From Neolentinus lepideus HHB14362 ss-1 (taxonomy: Eukaryota > Basidiomycota > Agaricomycetes > Gloeophyllales > Gloeophyllaceae), in contig KV425588.1 of NCBI GenBank assembly GCA_001632425.1, positions 111,496 through 175,495 of the forward strand: a stretch of DNA of 64,000 nucleotides, in the 5' to 3' direction. A model generated the notes under the pieces. The model saw only the letters and a program-made list of their open reading frames with translations. It made no database searches and was not told the DNA's origin. This document shows positions 47,762-59,012 of this stretch, piece by piece. A program made the position numbers and the translations under genes. Numbering within the stretch: the first letter of the stretch is position 1; each line of letters opens with the position of its first letter.

Positions 47762-48699
47762 CAGTGTTGTGCCGGTTCGCAACTAGTTGACATCGGTTGA
47801 CGAAACCGCAACTAGTTGACGCACATTTTCGGTCACCAAACCGGGTAACTGTGGCGCCGATTACCCACGGCCTATATATTGCCTCGAATAACACGATAAA
47901 ATACATTATATACCTAGCATAGTGTCTGTAGACTCCTTGTCTATATCCTTCCATATTTTCTGAACTTTCTATGTATATTTACTGGATGGGATCAGGCTAC
48001 AAAGGACAGATCACCCGGATTTGACCTTGGATGATGACTCACTGCCAAATTGGGATCACCGGTGATGTCCGTAACCACGTGGTACCGGACTGTAACTCCT
48101 ATGCACAACGCACCAGTTATGAAGGTTGTATCCGTGACCTAGTAGACACTTGGGAGACGGGATGCATTCATAATAGATATGTATTGTTCATAATTACATG
48201 TCTGATAATTTTTTGTGCCTCCAAAGCACTTACAAGATCTGCTGCTATACAAGCCCAGGGCTTAGCCCGAGCCGGGCACAAACCCAGCCTAACCCGACCT
48301 CCGGGATAGGGCCTCACTTTTGCAGAGCCTGAGCTATGTCAAATCCGTCCCAAGCTCCAGGTGTTGGGCCCAGCCAGAAAATCACTAATAAAAGGCGAAA
48401 ATAGGTGCTATTGACCGGTTTTAATGCGATGTTTTGACTGCATTTGAAAGACCTCACTACTACCTTACTATATCAATATCTAATAACAATTATATATATC
48501 TTTCTGTAGTTGTACGAGCGTCACAGAGGGCAGACATCAATAATGTATCTTCAGCCACCCATTTCTACAATTGGTATAGTGGCAAGGCTCGGTTCGTGGG
48601 AAGAGTTGTCCAAAAATCTCGGTTGTCCAAACCGTAGTCAACTAGTTCTAAAGTTGACGTGTAAACCGAACCTCGCAAACGTGAACCGGCACAACACTG
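47762..48699. mobile_element. Non-autonomous hAT-like element, 938 bp
   Basis: 17-bp perfect terminal inverted repeats (CAGTGTTGTGCCGGTTC) are at 47762-47778 and 48683-48699. They are flanked by the near-identical 8-mers GGGTGTCG and GGGTGTCT (47754-47761 and 48700-48707), matching the 8-bp duplications and CAGTG start of hAT elements. No transposase frame is seen. The homologous region of copy B (about 43925-43985) is uninterrupted, which supports insertion after the duplication. Confidence 0.8.
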
Positions 48700-48839
48700 G
48701 GGTGTCTTGATTACCCTCACAGCTTCAGCGCGTCAAACGTGCAATAAATTGTGATGATGCTATATTATGTGTGCGCTTCTCGCGGCGTATTGAAGCCGAC
48801 GTATGAACAGTCCGTGCGGTGAGGCTTCGCTCACTCTCA

Positions 48840-48846
48840 TATAAAA
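48840..48846 (+). promoter_or_regulatory. TATA box of secreted-protein gene copy C
   Basis: TATAAAA lies 91 bp upstream of the ATG at 48931. The hAT-like element ends about 140 bp further upstream, so the proximal promoter is intact while distal sequence was displaced. Confidence 0.65.
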
Positions 48847-48930
48847 TGGTTGACCACCAGAGCCGGACGACACTGCCAACTTCCCAATCATCCCTCAATC
48901 GTTCCTTATATCTCCCTACTAAATTTTACT

Positions 48931-49483
48931 ATGAAGTTCTTCGTTGCCGCTGTCGCCTCTTCTCTTTTTGCTCTGGCCACTGCGGCCGCGACATGCCCTG
49001 AAGCTGCCAGGTTCGGTCATTTCTCTGTCGAGCCTGCGAGCTTTGCGTCCGGAGACGTGAGTTTATTAGATCGTTCGAAGCCACCGTCCTAATGACATAC
49101 ATCCCATCTGCAGTCCGTCACCGTGAACGCAGACTTCACTTGCGCCAATCAGTTGGGCTACGCGCCAACCTACACGGACTACTATCTCGAGGTCCCGTCA
49201 GACAGCAACAACGGCCATGAGCCGCCCGTGCTGCTTGCTCGCCGTCAGCCCGTCTTGGGTGCCAATACCGACTCGTTCACGGTGCAGGTACGTACGCAAT
49301 TACTGCCTACAGACTACAAATCTCTTACACTACCGACAGATCCCTTACGGGTACTACTTCCCTAACGCTAGCTACAGCATTTACCTGGAAAACACTCACG
49401 CTGTCAATGGCACCAACGGCAGCCCCGTCTACCAAGTTGGCAGCATCTCCACCGGCGTTAGCGTCACGCCCAGCGTCTCATAA
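48931..49483 (+). CDS. Small secreted protein, copy C, 147 aa
   Basis: Three exons: 48931-49056, 49114-49287, 49340-49483. A signal peptide (MKFFVAAVASSLFALATAAA) is followed by TCPEAARFGHFSVEP, FTC, YTDYYLEVPSDSNNGHEP (one codon longer than copy B), LARRQ, DSFTVQIPYGYYFPNASYS and GTNGSPVYQVG. All signature residues of the family are kept, with no stop or frameshift. It lies tail-to-tail with the membrane-protein gene, about 360 bp apart. Function unknown. Family conservation despite repeated duplication suggests selection. Confidence 0.88.
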
Positions 49484-49842
49484 GACTTCATCTGGGATTT
49501 GGTTTGCGGAGAGGACCTTCATATTCTCAAGGACTTACAGTCTATCCAGTCGCTCTTTGTCCCACTCTTACCGTAGCCACGTTTGTGCACGTATATTGCA
49601 CCGTTAATTGCATCGCGCTTTGGGCTACATTCTGAGACTATTAAAGAGGTAACCCAGGTGCCGGACTAAGCATGACATAGGCGTTCGCCTTATCGAAGTA
49701 TTACGGTAAGCTATCAGCCTAGCGTAAAGGTTCTGGGGAAACGAAACTCAAGGCCCTCCAGGGGATACTAGAGCACGGGAACTGATGACGATGTATCGAG
49801 ATCAGCCTTGAATCCCGTCGAATTATAGCTTCCGGATTGGAC

Positions 49843-51022
49843 TCACCGTACAAATTTATAGAGAACGAAAGATGTTTGAACGACACTCCTGAGGAGCATC
49901 AAAGAGGAGTTGATTATACCCAAGACAAGTCTGGGGCGGCGACCAAGGGTGGCAAGGAGAACGATATTGACTCCACTGAAGAGAATGAGGATGAAGTCGA
50001 ATATGCCCAGGGCTGGGGCTACAAACATCTACAGATGATCTATTAGTCCAGTCGATGGATTTGCGTCCGGTACAGAGCGACTCACCGCATACGGAACGTG
50101 CTCCCTCAGGATCCACTCACCTAGAAGGATGACGTCGAGGACGAGTACTAGCAGCCTGTCTTGTCGCACAGCGAACACAAGCGCCGTAATGGCCAGACCT
50201 GTTATCCCGGTATGTATTGCGAGACTACCGTAATCCGAGACACTCGAGACGAGATTCTGGAGCACCAGTTTCATCTCAAAGTCGTCAACATCGAGCTGAT
50301 CCACGCCTCTGTCTACGGAGACAACTGAGTGCATGAGTTCTATAGATGACTGTTGTCGTGCATAGCTGTATCATCACAGCAAATACTTTGTCGGACTTCC
50401 ATAAGACGCGAGGTGGCGAGAGTCTCACCTTTTCATGACCAAGATAAATCGAACAAAATGAGTGAATACGCGAATGAACAAGAGACTTCCTGCCGCAACC
50501 GTCAGATGGATGTCAACAAATTCTCGCCAGGGACCGGGGACCAGGGACATAGGGTATGTCATCACGACAAGCAAAGAAAGCAAGAGATCGGCGGTGTGCC
50601 AGGAGGACACCCAAAAGCGCTTCATCAGCGAGTCAGAAGTGTCATAACCATTCTGACAACCGACAAAACTCACATTTCCGGTAACCAAAACCCTCAGGGT
50701 TACTTCACCTACGGTGAGAGGGCCGACGATATTATATAAGATGTAGAAGGAGTCCTTGGGATAGTGACTGGTCCTCCGAAGACCCAACATTACCAGCGGC
50801 GTAGACAGGGCCAGCAGGGTTACATAGTAAACTGTATACAATCCAGGGTATTGCAGCCGATTGGACAGGGGTTGGATCGCAGATACACTACATGTCATCG
50901 TGGTATCAATGCCGGTCTCAGAAGGAGTGAGGCATAGCGACATACAAGGATCTCGGCTTGTCAGTATCGTCTGTCGCTTGGACGATCGTGGACGCTTTCT
51001 CGTCCAGAGCTTGGGATGACAT
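49843..51022 (-). CDS. Multipass membrane protein, 333 aa, unknown
   Basis: Four exons, 51022-50946, 50887-50429, 50365-50086 and 50028-49843 (1002 nt, phases consistent). The N-terminus is polar (MSSQALDEKASTIVQATDD). Hydrophobic helices follow: YTVYYVTLLALSTPLVMLGL, YNIVGPLTVGEVTLRVLV, TADLLLSLLVVMTYPMSLV, LTVAAGSLLFIRVFTHFV, GITGLAITALVFAV, LLVLVLDVILLGEWIL and FDFILILFSGVNIVLLATL, so about seven segments. No transporter or receptor signature was recognised. A remnant of its last exon lies beside secreted-protein copy B, so the two genes once formed a convergent pair that was duplicated together. Confidence 0.72.
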
Positions 51023-52600
51023 CTTCGGATTAACAGTGGTGGGCTAGTGGTTTGTAAGGAGGTCGTGTGAGGCGAACTTTGATTCAACATCGCCTTTATA
51101 TGCGGCTTCCTGTTCATGATGAACGCTAACAACACGACGCGTGTCCAAAGCGTGTCTATAGACTATAGATAGGCCAACAAGACCGCAGTCGCGGCTTGAG
51201 ACATCGTCACCGCATGAGACAGTGGAGCCATATGCCCCGTCTTGCCACTTACTGTATAATGTTTCGACATCATGGACACATCACTGGTGCAGTTATTAAA
51301 TCCAAGCTTGGCGATGTGGCAGTGCGAGCACGTGTTGCGCGAGGTCCTGATGAAAGAAAGGTCGAGCTTCTGACTTCAGCTTCATATGTGGTGCACCAGT
51401 ACCAAGATAACTACGACCACGAACTTGAGCTCAACCCTGTACACATTGACTGGTTGGTCTTACATTGAGCGCTTCGGCGTCTCCCGGCTGGATGTATCAT
51501 TTACTCTCATTTACTTTCCTTGAATGCAGGTTAGACTTCGCAGGGCGACTAAAGGCTCCGTCGCAGTCACAGTAAAGGTTGATTATCAAGGCCCGGCGAC
51601 GCCGATACAACCTACAGCGTATCTTGTTTTCGGACAGCAAGTGCGGTATGAGGCATCCGACGACGCGCTCACCTCCTCATACCAACACTCTCCACTCGCG
51701 TCCTACGCAGAATATGCATTTAGCACTGTGTGTTGCACTGGAAATAGCTGTGAGCACTCGTCAAAGCACTTGTCAACACCGGAAATGAACGCCTGAGGGG
51801 CTAGCGTTGTCGAAGCTCTGGTCGTACGAACATCGATCTCCAACTAGAATGGGTGGACTTCAAAGTGATGTGCATAACTAATAAAAAAAGAGACGTCACC
51901 TACTATCCCGGGTGACAGGGAGTGTGGATCAGCTTGGTAGGGCGATGCCGCCGCGGATGATCCTGGAAGCGACAGAGGTGCCATGTTGCAGAAGGTGGAG
52001 CAGATGAAGTAAATATACTACTACTCCACGAAGGAAGAAGTGACATACTAGGCGTTGTAGGAGGTAACAGTGTAAGCGATGATCCGGTATAGGTGACATT
52101 GCCGTTCAAGGTGCGACTGGAGGAGGTCTCGGTTACCACACGCTGCGCAAATATATCTTAGCAGAAGACTCGCCGACACGCGGACACAGTGAAGGAAGTA
52201 GGCGACTTACCCTCTGCATAACAAATCCAGTGAACGAAAGAAAAATCAATGTAACCGACCTGGAGGAAACAAAGCTCCGATAGTTGGAGTTGGAGCAGCG
52301 CTCGTCCTCACTTCCCTCTGAGCAACATGGTGCTCCAAGAGAATTGAGGACAGGCTCTGCGCCAACCTGAGTGGGCGCGACCAGCTTCATCGCCGCTAAG
52401 GAGATCTGACAACGCCATACACCCCAAAAAACCCGTACGTGAATCGTACGGGCGACCCTCGCCTCCGCCAACAGTTTGTATACTGCTGGTAAAAAGCGCG
52501 TACCTCCTGGGTGCCATGATGCGAGGTGAGTATCTCAAAGTTCGACAATCCGATATGGCGGTGAGGAGATAATCGAGCCGTCATTCAATTCACGGAAGCA
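51023..52600 (-). pseudogene. Possible partial membrane-protein gene (unit 1 of a duplication)
   Basis: Minus-strand frames at 52133-52471 and 51903-52139 join at a good splice site (ATG CAG AGG|GTAAGT to GCGCAG|CGT). They encode GAEPVLNSLGAPCCSEGSEDE, a hydrophobic segment (SVTLIFLSFTGFVMQ) and a Ser/Thr/Pro-rich tail. No convincing upstream exons were found. The same coding words recur, broken by stops, at 53000-53100. It is either a degraded gene or the C-terminal part of one. No family recognised. Confidence 0.35.
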
Positions 52601-54025
52601 AAGCCGTAAAGAATCCGAGGAATCAGAGCCGTAAAGGATCCGAGGACGCGGCTCCGGATACCCCACTCGTGTCAATGTAGCTCCATCCTACCTGCAGTGG
52701 TATTAGACGGACTGCACTTGTCGGCCTATATACAGGTCGAATTCCTACTATCAGCAAGGATTTATAGAGACTCGCGGGTGACACTAGAAGATGATGCTCA
52801 AATATACCACTGGTCTCGTGAGGTCGTGGGGTCGTGATCAGCTGGGGTGTGCTTCTTTTCCTTGTTGTATCGGTGTGCGGAGCGAGAGATCTTGTCTGCG
52901 GCCATGGATATGCCCGTTCAGCTCAATGGAACTTGTTCATCGATGCAAGACGAACGATTCCCTAAGTAAGGGTGCCCTGTAGTTGGAGTTGGTTCTCGCC
53001 TCCCTCCAAGCAACATGGCACTCCAAAAGAATTGAGGACAGGCTAGGCACCAACCTGAGTATGAGCGGGAGGAACGAGCTCGTCCGCGCGCTGGTGCAAA
53101 CCGGCGCCGAAGTCGCAGAGGGGAAAGACTAGCATGTTAGAAAGGTGCGCGACGAAAGGCAAGGAGATCTGTACGTCAAAACCAAAAAAAAAACGTAAAT
53201 CGCCGGGAAGTGAGACGACGCCAGCGCTGGAAGTTGGTGGGTACGAGCAGTATCGTATTTGAGGGCCTTGACCGCGGCAGTAAGTTTGCGAGCTGACCGC
53301 AGCAGTAAGTTTGGGAGCTGGCCGGAGCACGACGGCGCTGGTCGAAGACGGACAGGGCATTTTGAACACGGTCGGAGTATTGTGAACACAAATGACCCTG
53401 GCCTTTGTCAACAGCAGGTGAAAAGCGGAGAGACGCGGGAGGGTGGTGTACTCTATCAAGCCACGGAAAAGGAGATGGTGCATATCTCTTCAAAGCCAAG
53501 TGCTCTAGTACCGGAGATGTTCGCCATCCGTGAATGCCGTTGACCGACTTGTCACCCCAAGTACTAGGGATGTTTTGGTTACTTCCGGATGGCCATTGTA
53601 CAGCGATTCCAAGAGACGTCTATCGCATCGGCCGTTCAGTCCAGTCAACTACGCAGGCGGGGGAGTTAATATTGAGCTGACCCCAAAGTCCGGGGAGGAA
53701 ATGCCAAGAGGAGATAATCGAATCCGGAAGCAAAGCTGTAAAGAATCCGAGACGCTGCGGCTCCGGTTACCCCACAGTGATGTGGCTCCATATCACCTGC
53801 AGTGATGTGGCTCCAGATATCCTACCTGAGTGGTATTAGACGGACTGCACTTGTCGGCCTATATACAGTTCCCACTATCAACAAGGGTCTAAAGAGACTC
53901 GCGGGTGACACTAGAAGATGATGCTCAAATATACCACTGGTCTCGTGAGGTCGTGGGGTCGTGATCAGCTGGTGCTTGTCGTATCGGTGGGCGGAGCGAG
54001 AAATCTTGTCTGCTACCAGTGACTA
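52310..54025. repeat. Imperfect direct duplication, two units
   Basis: 52310-52930 and 52990-54025 share long blocks in the same order. 'gaattgaggacaggct' occurs at about 52340 and 53026; 'ggaagcaaagccgtaaagaatccgag' recurs at 53728; and the about 150-bp block from 'ggtattagacggactgcac' to 'gtgatcagctgg' is at 52698-52846 and 53831-53972. The second unit contains a local 24-bp duplication ('gcagtaagtttg' words near 53280-53310) and a poly-A run. Neither unit has an intact gene. Confidence 0.7.
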
Positions 54026-54813
54026 TTTGCACGCCCGTTCAGCAGTCTTGCCCACTCGACATCATTGAATATTGTGGAGACAGCCACATCTCCTCGGACC
54101 CGACGGCAAATTCAAGCTCAAGGTCTAGATCAGGCGCACCACATCTAGCCCCGGTCTTGCAAGGTAACACCGCCATGACCCCAAATCGTCCACTGTAGAG
54201 ACGGAACCAGACTCCATGTCGACCGGTATTAAAACAGTCGATGTATACAGTCAGGGTATAGACAACACCGGTGCGCAAATAAACCAAAACACCTCCTACG
54301 AGGGTGTCCGGAGGCCTCGGTAACCCAGTCGTGTGCGCCGTCCCCATACACCATGTCCCCATCCATACAATGCCACATCCGCATCCGCACACGCGTTTCT
54401 CTGGCCCGTCCCGCGTGACAGCGCAGAAGCCACAACCTAAGGCAAAGTCTCCGCTCCCCCGGCTCGAGGGCGATACGCCGGGCACTTGGGCCGCGGTGGT
54501 ATTTCGGTGTGGGAGGGCGCGCACGAGGTGTCTTGATGTATCGGACTTGTTATGGCGGAATGTATACAGTGCGTGTCACCGGTTTCTATAGGATTCGGTG
54601 TATGGTAGTTGCGCGTGAATGGCTATTGCAGGATTCTGGCTCGACGCACGAGTACTAGTCCTGGTATGCGTGTCAAGTTGAGCCAGATCTCGGTGATCTG
54701 CGTGGTGACTGGGGTCCATGTTAGATAGATAACGGTCTAGAGTGATCGAGGCGTGGGAACTGGACTGCATCATTCATTGTTGTACTCGGGCTTGCTTGTC
54801 CACCTCGCCAGTC
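54026..54813. other. Gene-free stretch upstream of the phosphatase gene
   Basis: No gene is supported. The minus-strand frame 54039-54524 lacks family resemblance. The base composition rises sharply in GC at the gene start. Confidence 0.4.
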
Positions 54814-57800
54814 ATGTCCCCCATCCACGGCCTCGCCTACCCGCCCGACTTTCTCGCCGCCCTCCCCGTCCTCGCCGACTCCCGCCCGCCCGTGCGCGCC
54901 CTCTCCGCCCGCCAGTTCGCCGCCATCCACCTCCGCTACCTCCGCAGCCACGCCCCCGACTCGGTCCTCTTCCCCTTCCTCCACGGCCTCGAGGACGGCA
55001 GCGACGCCCTCCGCGCCTTCTTCGGCTCCTCCACGTGCGTCCTCTCTACCCTCTCCCAATGACTTGCCCTCACCCCCCACAGCGTCCGCGTCCCCCGCTT
55101 CCGCGGCCTCATCTGGGTCGCCACCGACACACCCCGCCCGCCCCCCGCCCGCTCCGCCACCCTCGACGCCCTCGCGCGCGCGAGCAGCCCCGCGTATGGC
55201 TACGGCTACGACGAGGACGACGAGGACGAGTACGACTCGGACGAGTACACGAGCGAGGGGAGCGAGATGGATGTGGACCCGATGCACATGCATCCGGTGC
55301 ACCACCGCGGGTATGTATCTCAGGGGCTCTCGCATGATAGGCGCGCGTCGACTACGTCGCAGTCGACTGTGTCTTCGTCGTACACCGCGTCGTCGTCGGT
55401 GGGATCGGGCGAGACGGCTGCGTCGTCGCTCCCCAATTGTCCTGAAGCTGTGTGGGCGGAGAGGGAGACGTGGGGGGATGGTAGGGCGGAGAGAGAGACG
55501 TGGGGGGATGGTATGGCGGTAGGCTGCGCAGATGGTCAGACGCAAGTGGCGGGCTGGGCAGATAGCAAGACGCAGGCGGACGGTCAGACACAAGCGGTAA
55601 GCTGGGGGGACAGCAAAACCGCTATTGAGACTAGTCAAAGCGGCACTACACAAAAGACCGATAGCAAAACGCACTTTCACTCCCCTTCCCACTCGGCAAC
55701 CCAAACACACACACCCTCTCATTCCCAAGCCCAAATCCACACTCAAGCCCAAACCCACACTCAAACACACACTCAAACCCAAGCACAAACACCCACGCCC
55801 GTCTTCCTCACCTCGTCGTTCTTTGCGCGCGATTTGATCAGGATCAGGCCGCGGGCGAGGAGGATGGGCGGCGGGGATGCGGGGAATGCGAACGGTAAAA
55901 AAGAAGGGGTGAACGGTGAAAAAGACGGGGCGAACGCTACAGGAGCGAACGAGATGGGCAGCACAGGAGCGGATGAGATGGGCGGTACAGGAGCGGATGA
56001 GATGGGCAGCACAGGAGCGGACGAGATGGGCAGAACAGAACCAGCAGATGTGAATACAACCGCAGAGGAAGAGGAAGAGTGCGAGTACGAGTTTTGCGGC
56101 GCGAACGTCCCTGAGGGGATCAGTCTCCGGAATTTCGGGGTGCAGGTGGTGAGTCCCGCGTCCTTCCTCCCCTCTCCCTTCCTACCCTCCCCTTCCCCTT
56201 CCCACCCTCTTCCCTCCCTTCCTCCTCTTCCCTNNNNNNNNNNNNNNNNNNNNNNNNNNNNNNNNNNNNNNNNNNNNNNNNNNNNNNNNNNNNNNNNNNN
56301 NNNNNNNNNNNNNNNNNNNNNNNNNNNNNNNNNCTTCCCTCCCCCCCCTGGTTCCCCAAACACCCACTAACCCCTCTCTTTCTTCCAGCCCATCTACGCC
56401 ACCCTCTCCGACATCGTGGTCTACTCGCCCTCCGGCGACGCCGCCGCCGCGCGCGCTCTGGCGTCTCAATTTGCGGGCGCGGTGGGGCGGAAGGGGCGGG
56501 AGAGGGGGGGTGGTGGGGAGGAGGAAGGGGGTGAGTGGTGTTTACTTGTTTATGCACTTGTGCTGGTGTGCTCGTTGGTTTTGTGCTCTCGCGCGGTTGG
56601 TTGGTTGGTGTTCGGGCGCGGTCTGTCCTTCGTGGCGGTGTTATATACTTTGGGTTTGTGGCGTTGTTATGTCCCTTGGGTTTGTGGCGTTGTTATGTCC
56701 TTTGGTTTCGTGGCATGCGCTTGGGTTTAGTGGCTTCGTTCCTTGTCATCCTTTTTATATTCCACGACCTGTCTGCTCTCCTTCTGGATTGCGGCTTGGG
56801 TGTATGGGTTCCTGGCTGCTATACTTTGAACGCCCTATACCCCGTCCTTTCATTCATCCCTTTCATCCACCATGCATCATCATCGCTGACGTCCTACTTT
56901 ACAGACGTCGTACAGTACAACGTCTTCGTACTCGACGCGGCGCCCGCGGAGGTGCGCAGGGAGCTGGGGTATTTGGTCGCGAGGAGGGAGGACGAGGTGG
57001 TGGGTGAGGATGGGGAGGTGGTGAATGGGGAGCGGGTAATAGGGCAGGGGGTGAGTGAGACTGGGAGTGGGAGTTGGAATGGGGGATGTCGAGAGGTGAG
57101 CGGGAACGAACACTGCAGATCCGACTCCAACGGGAGCGTCCTCGGCGAGATGGAGATGGAGCTCGACCCGCCTCCTCCGTCGCCCTCGCCGCCGCCCTCT
57201 CCCTCCCCGTTGTCTCCCGCTTTTACAGACTCGAGGAAGAGAACGTTCCGCGCGAACACGATCGACTTTGCGGCGCGCGAGAAGGAGGAGATGCGCGAGC
57301 TGACGCGGGCGAGCGAGGTGTTCACGTGGTTTCCCGACGCACCCACCCCGTCCTCCCCAGATCCGAGCGTCTCCGCCTCGTCCACAGCGACGTACTGGGA
57401 CCCCCTGCTCGGCCAGATCTTCCTCGGCAACTCCAACGACGTCCCGCTCGCCGCCGCCGCGCAGCCGGACCTCTTCGACTGCGCGGACAACGCGCCGCAG
57501 CACGGGCTCGGGTACGACATCTGCGTGCAGTGCCACGACGCCGCGCCGTTCCCGACCGCCGCGCACCTGCGCGCGGCCGAGGACCACGTGCAGGCGCTCG
57601 AGGGCATGTGGGCTGAGCGGGGCGCGGCGCGCGTGCGCCCGCCGCCGAGTGCGGGCGCGGTCATACACCTGCCGTTCCCCGCTTCCCCGCCCGCGACGGC
57701 GGTGTCGCTCAGCGCGCTCGCGCCGTTCGTGGCGTTTTTGGAGGGCATGCTCCGTCCTGGTCGCGCGGTGCGCCCGCTGAAGGTACTGATACACTCGTCG

Positions 57801-59012
57801 GACGGGTATACGGAGAGCTCGGTGCTCGCGCTGTGCCTGCTGATGGCGCTGCGGCGGCTGACGCTGCCCGAGGCGTACTTGGAGCTGCAGGTGGTGAAGC
57901 GGCGGAGCTTTTTTGTGTACCAAGGGGATTTGGGGGTGTTGAGGAAGGTGGAGGCGCGGTTTGCGAAGGAGCGGGGTGTGGCGGGAGTGGGGGCGGGGGG
58001 GTATCCGCCGCGGTCGGCGGCGGTGGCGGTTCCGCGGATTGAGGTGCCGTATGTGGGTGGGCATGGGCGGAGCGAGAGCGAGGCGCAGAGTGCGCCGGCG
58101 CTGAGCAGCTCGTCGCCGAGTCTGGCGATGATGGCGCCGTGGCACGCGCGCGCGGGCGTGAGGCGGCCGCGGGCGAGCACGAGCCCGGCGCTGCTGACGT
58201 TTGTGCCCAGCCATGAGACGTGGTTTAATGACCCGCGGTTCGATGGGAGCTTTCCGAGCCGGGTGTTGCCGTTTTTGTATTTGGGGAATTTGTGAGTGCT
58301 TTTGGTTTGTTTTCGGTGGTGGGGTGCTGATGGGCTGTGACATAGGAACCACGCGACGAACGCGTATATGCTGCATGCGCTCGGGATCACGCATGTTGTC
58401 TCGGTGGGCGAGTGCGCGCTTGTACCGCCGCCAAATTTCTCTGGGCATGCGCATGCGCCGGCGGACAAGGGCTGCCCAGCGACGCCGGGCGGGAAGGGTG
58501 TGGGGAACCACGGGTCGCTGTGGACGGAGGAGCGCGAGGGGCGGATCAAGGTGCTGGACATCAAGGGCGTGTGCGACGATGGGATTGATACGCTCGCGCC
58601 GCAGCTGGAGCCGATATGCGAGTGGATTGAGAGGGCGCGGGCGGAGGGGGGCCAGGTGCTCGTGCATTGTCGGGTGGGCGTCAGTAGGAGTGCGACTGTT
58701 ACGGTGCGTCGTTTGTTCGTTCTTTGTGAGGTGGGAGGGGAGCTGATGACGGGGTGGTAGATCGCGTATGTGATGAAGCACCTCGGGCTGCCGCTTGTGG
58801 ATGCGTACCTGATTGTGCGCTCCCGCCGGTTGTCGGTGCTCATACAGCCGAATATGCGGCTGTTGTATAATCTTCTTGGGTGGGAGGTGAAGCTGGCGTG
58901 TGAGCGCGCGGGCGACGACGAAGAGAAGTTGAAGAACGAGTTGGCTAGGAGTTTGAACTGGCCGTACCTTGCTAGAGAAGTGCATCTGCTCAATGAGAAG
59001 TATCTCCATTGA
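54814..59012 (+). CDS. PPS1: PPS1-type dual-specificity protein phosphatase, 1,141 aa
   Basis: Cysteine-dependent phosphatase related to yeast Pps1, implicated there in S-phase/checkpoint control. Six exons: 54814-55034, 55083-56148, 56389-56530, 56905-58291, 58346-58703, 58761-59012 (3426 nt, phases consistent). The N-terminus starts SPIHGLAYPPDFLAALPVL. Low-complexity inserts follow (TGADEMGS units; Thr/Gln/His run). The conserved region resumes at PIYATLSDIVVYS and DVVQYNVFVLDA, then LKVLIHSSDGYTESSVLAL, a decoy HxSxGxTE-like site. The C-terminal catalytic domain has FLYLGNLNHATN and the signature VLVHCRVGVSRSAT (HCx5R with the Cys nucleophile), with the general-acid Asp probably in IKGVCDDG. 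It is longer than yeast Pps1 because of the inserts. The GC content is far above that of neighbours. Confidence 0.9.
55700..56045 (+). repeat. Low-complexity coding repeats in PPS1
   Basis: About 55700-55796 is a Thr/Gln/His-rich run from 'caaacccacact'-type units. About 55938-56034 is a 24-bp tandem repeat encoding TGADEMGS units. Both lie between conserved domains. Confidence 0.8.
56234..56333. other. 100-N assembly gap
   Basis: Exactly 100 undetermined bases, flanked by C/T-rich low-complexity sequence ('ccctcccttcctcctcttccct'-like). It lies inside intron 2 of the phosphatase gene (56149-56388), so the coding model is unaffected. The true intron length is unknown because 100 N is a conventional placeholder. 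Confidence 0.95.
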
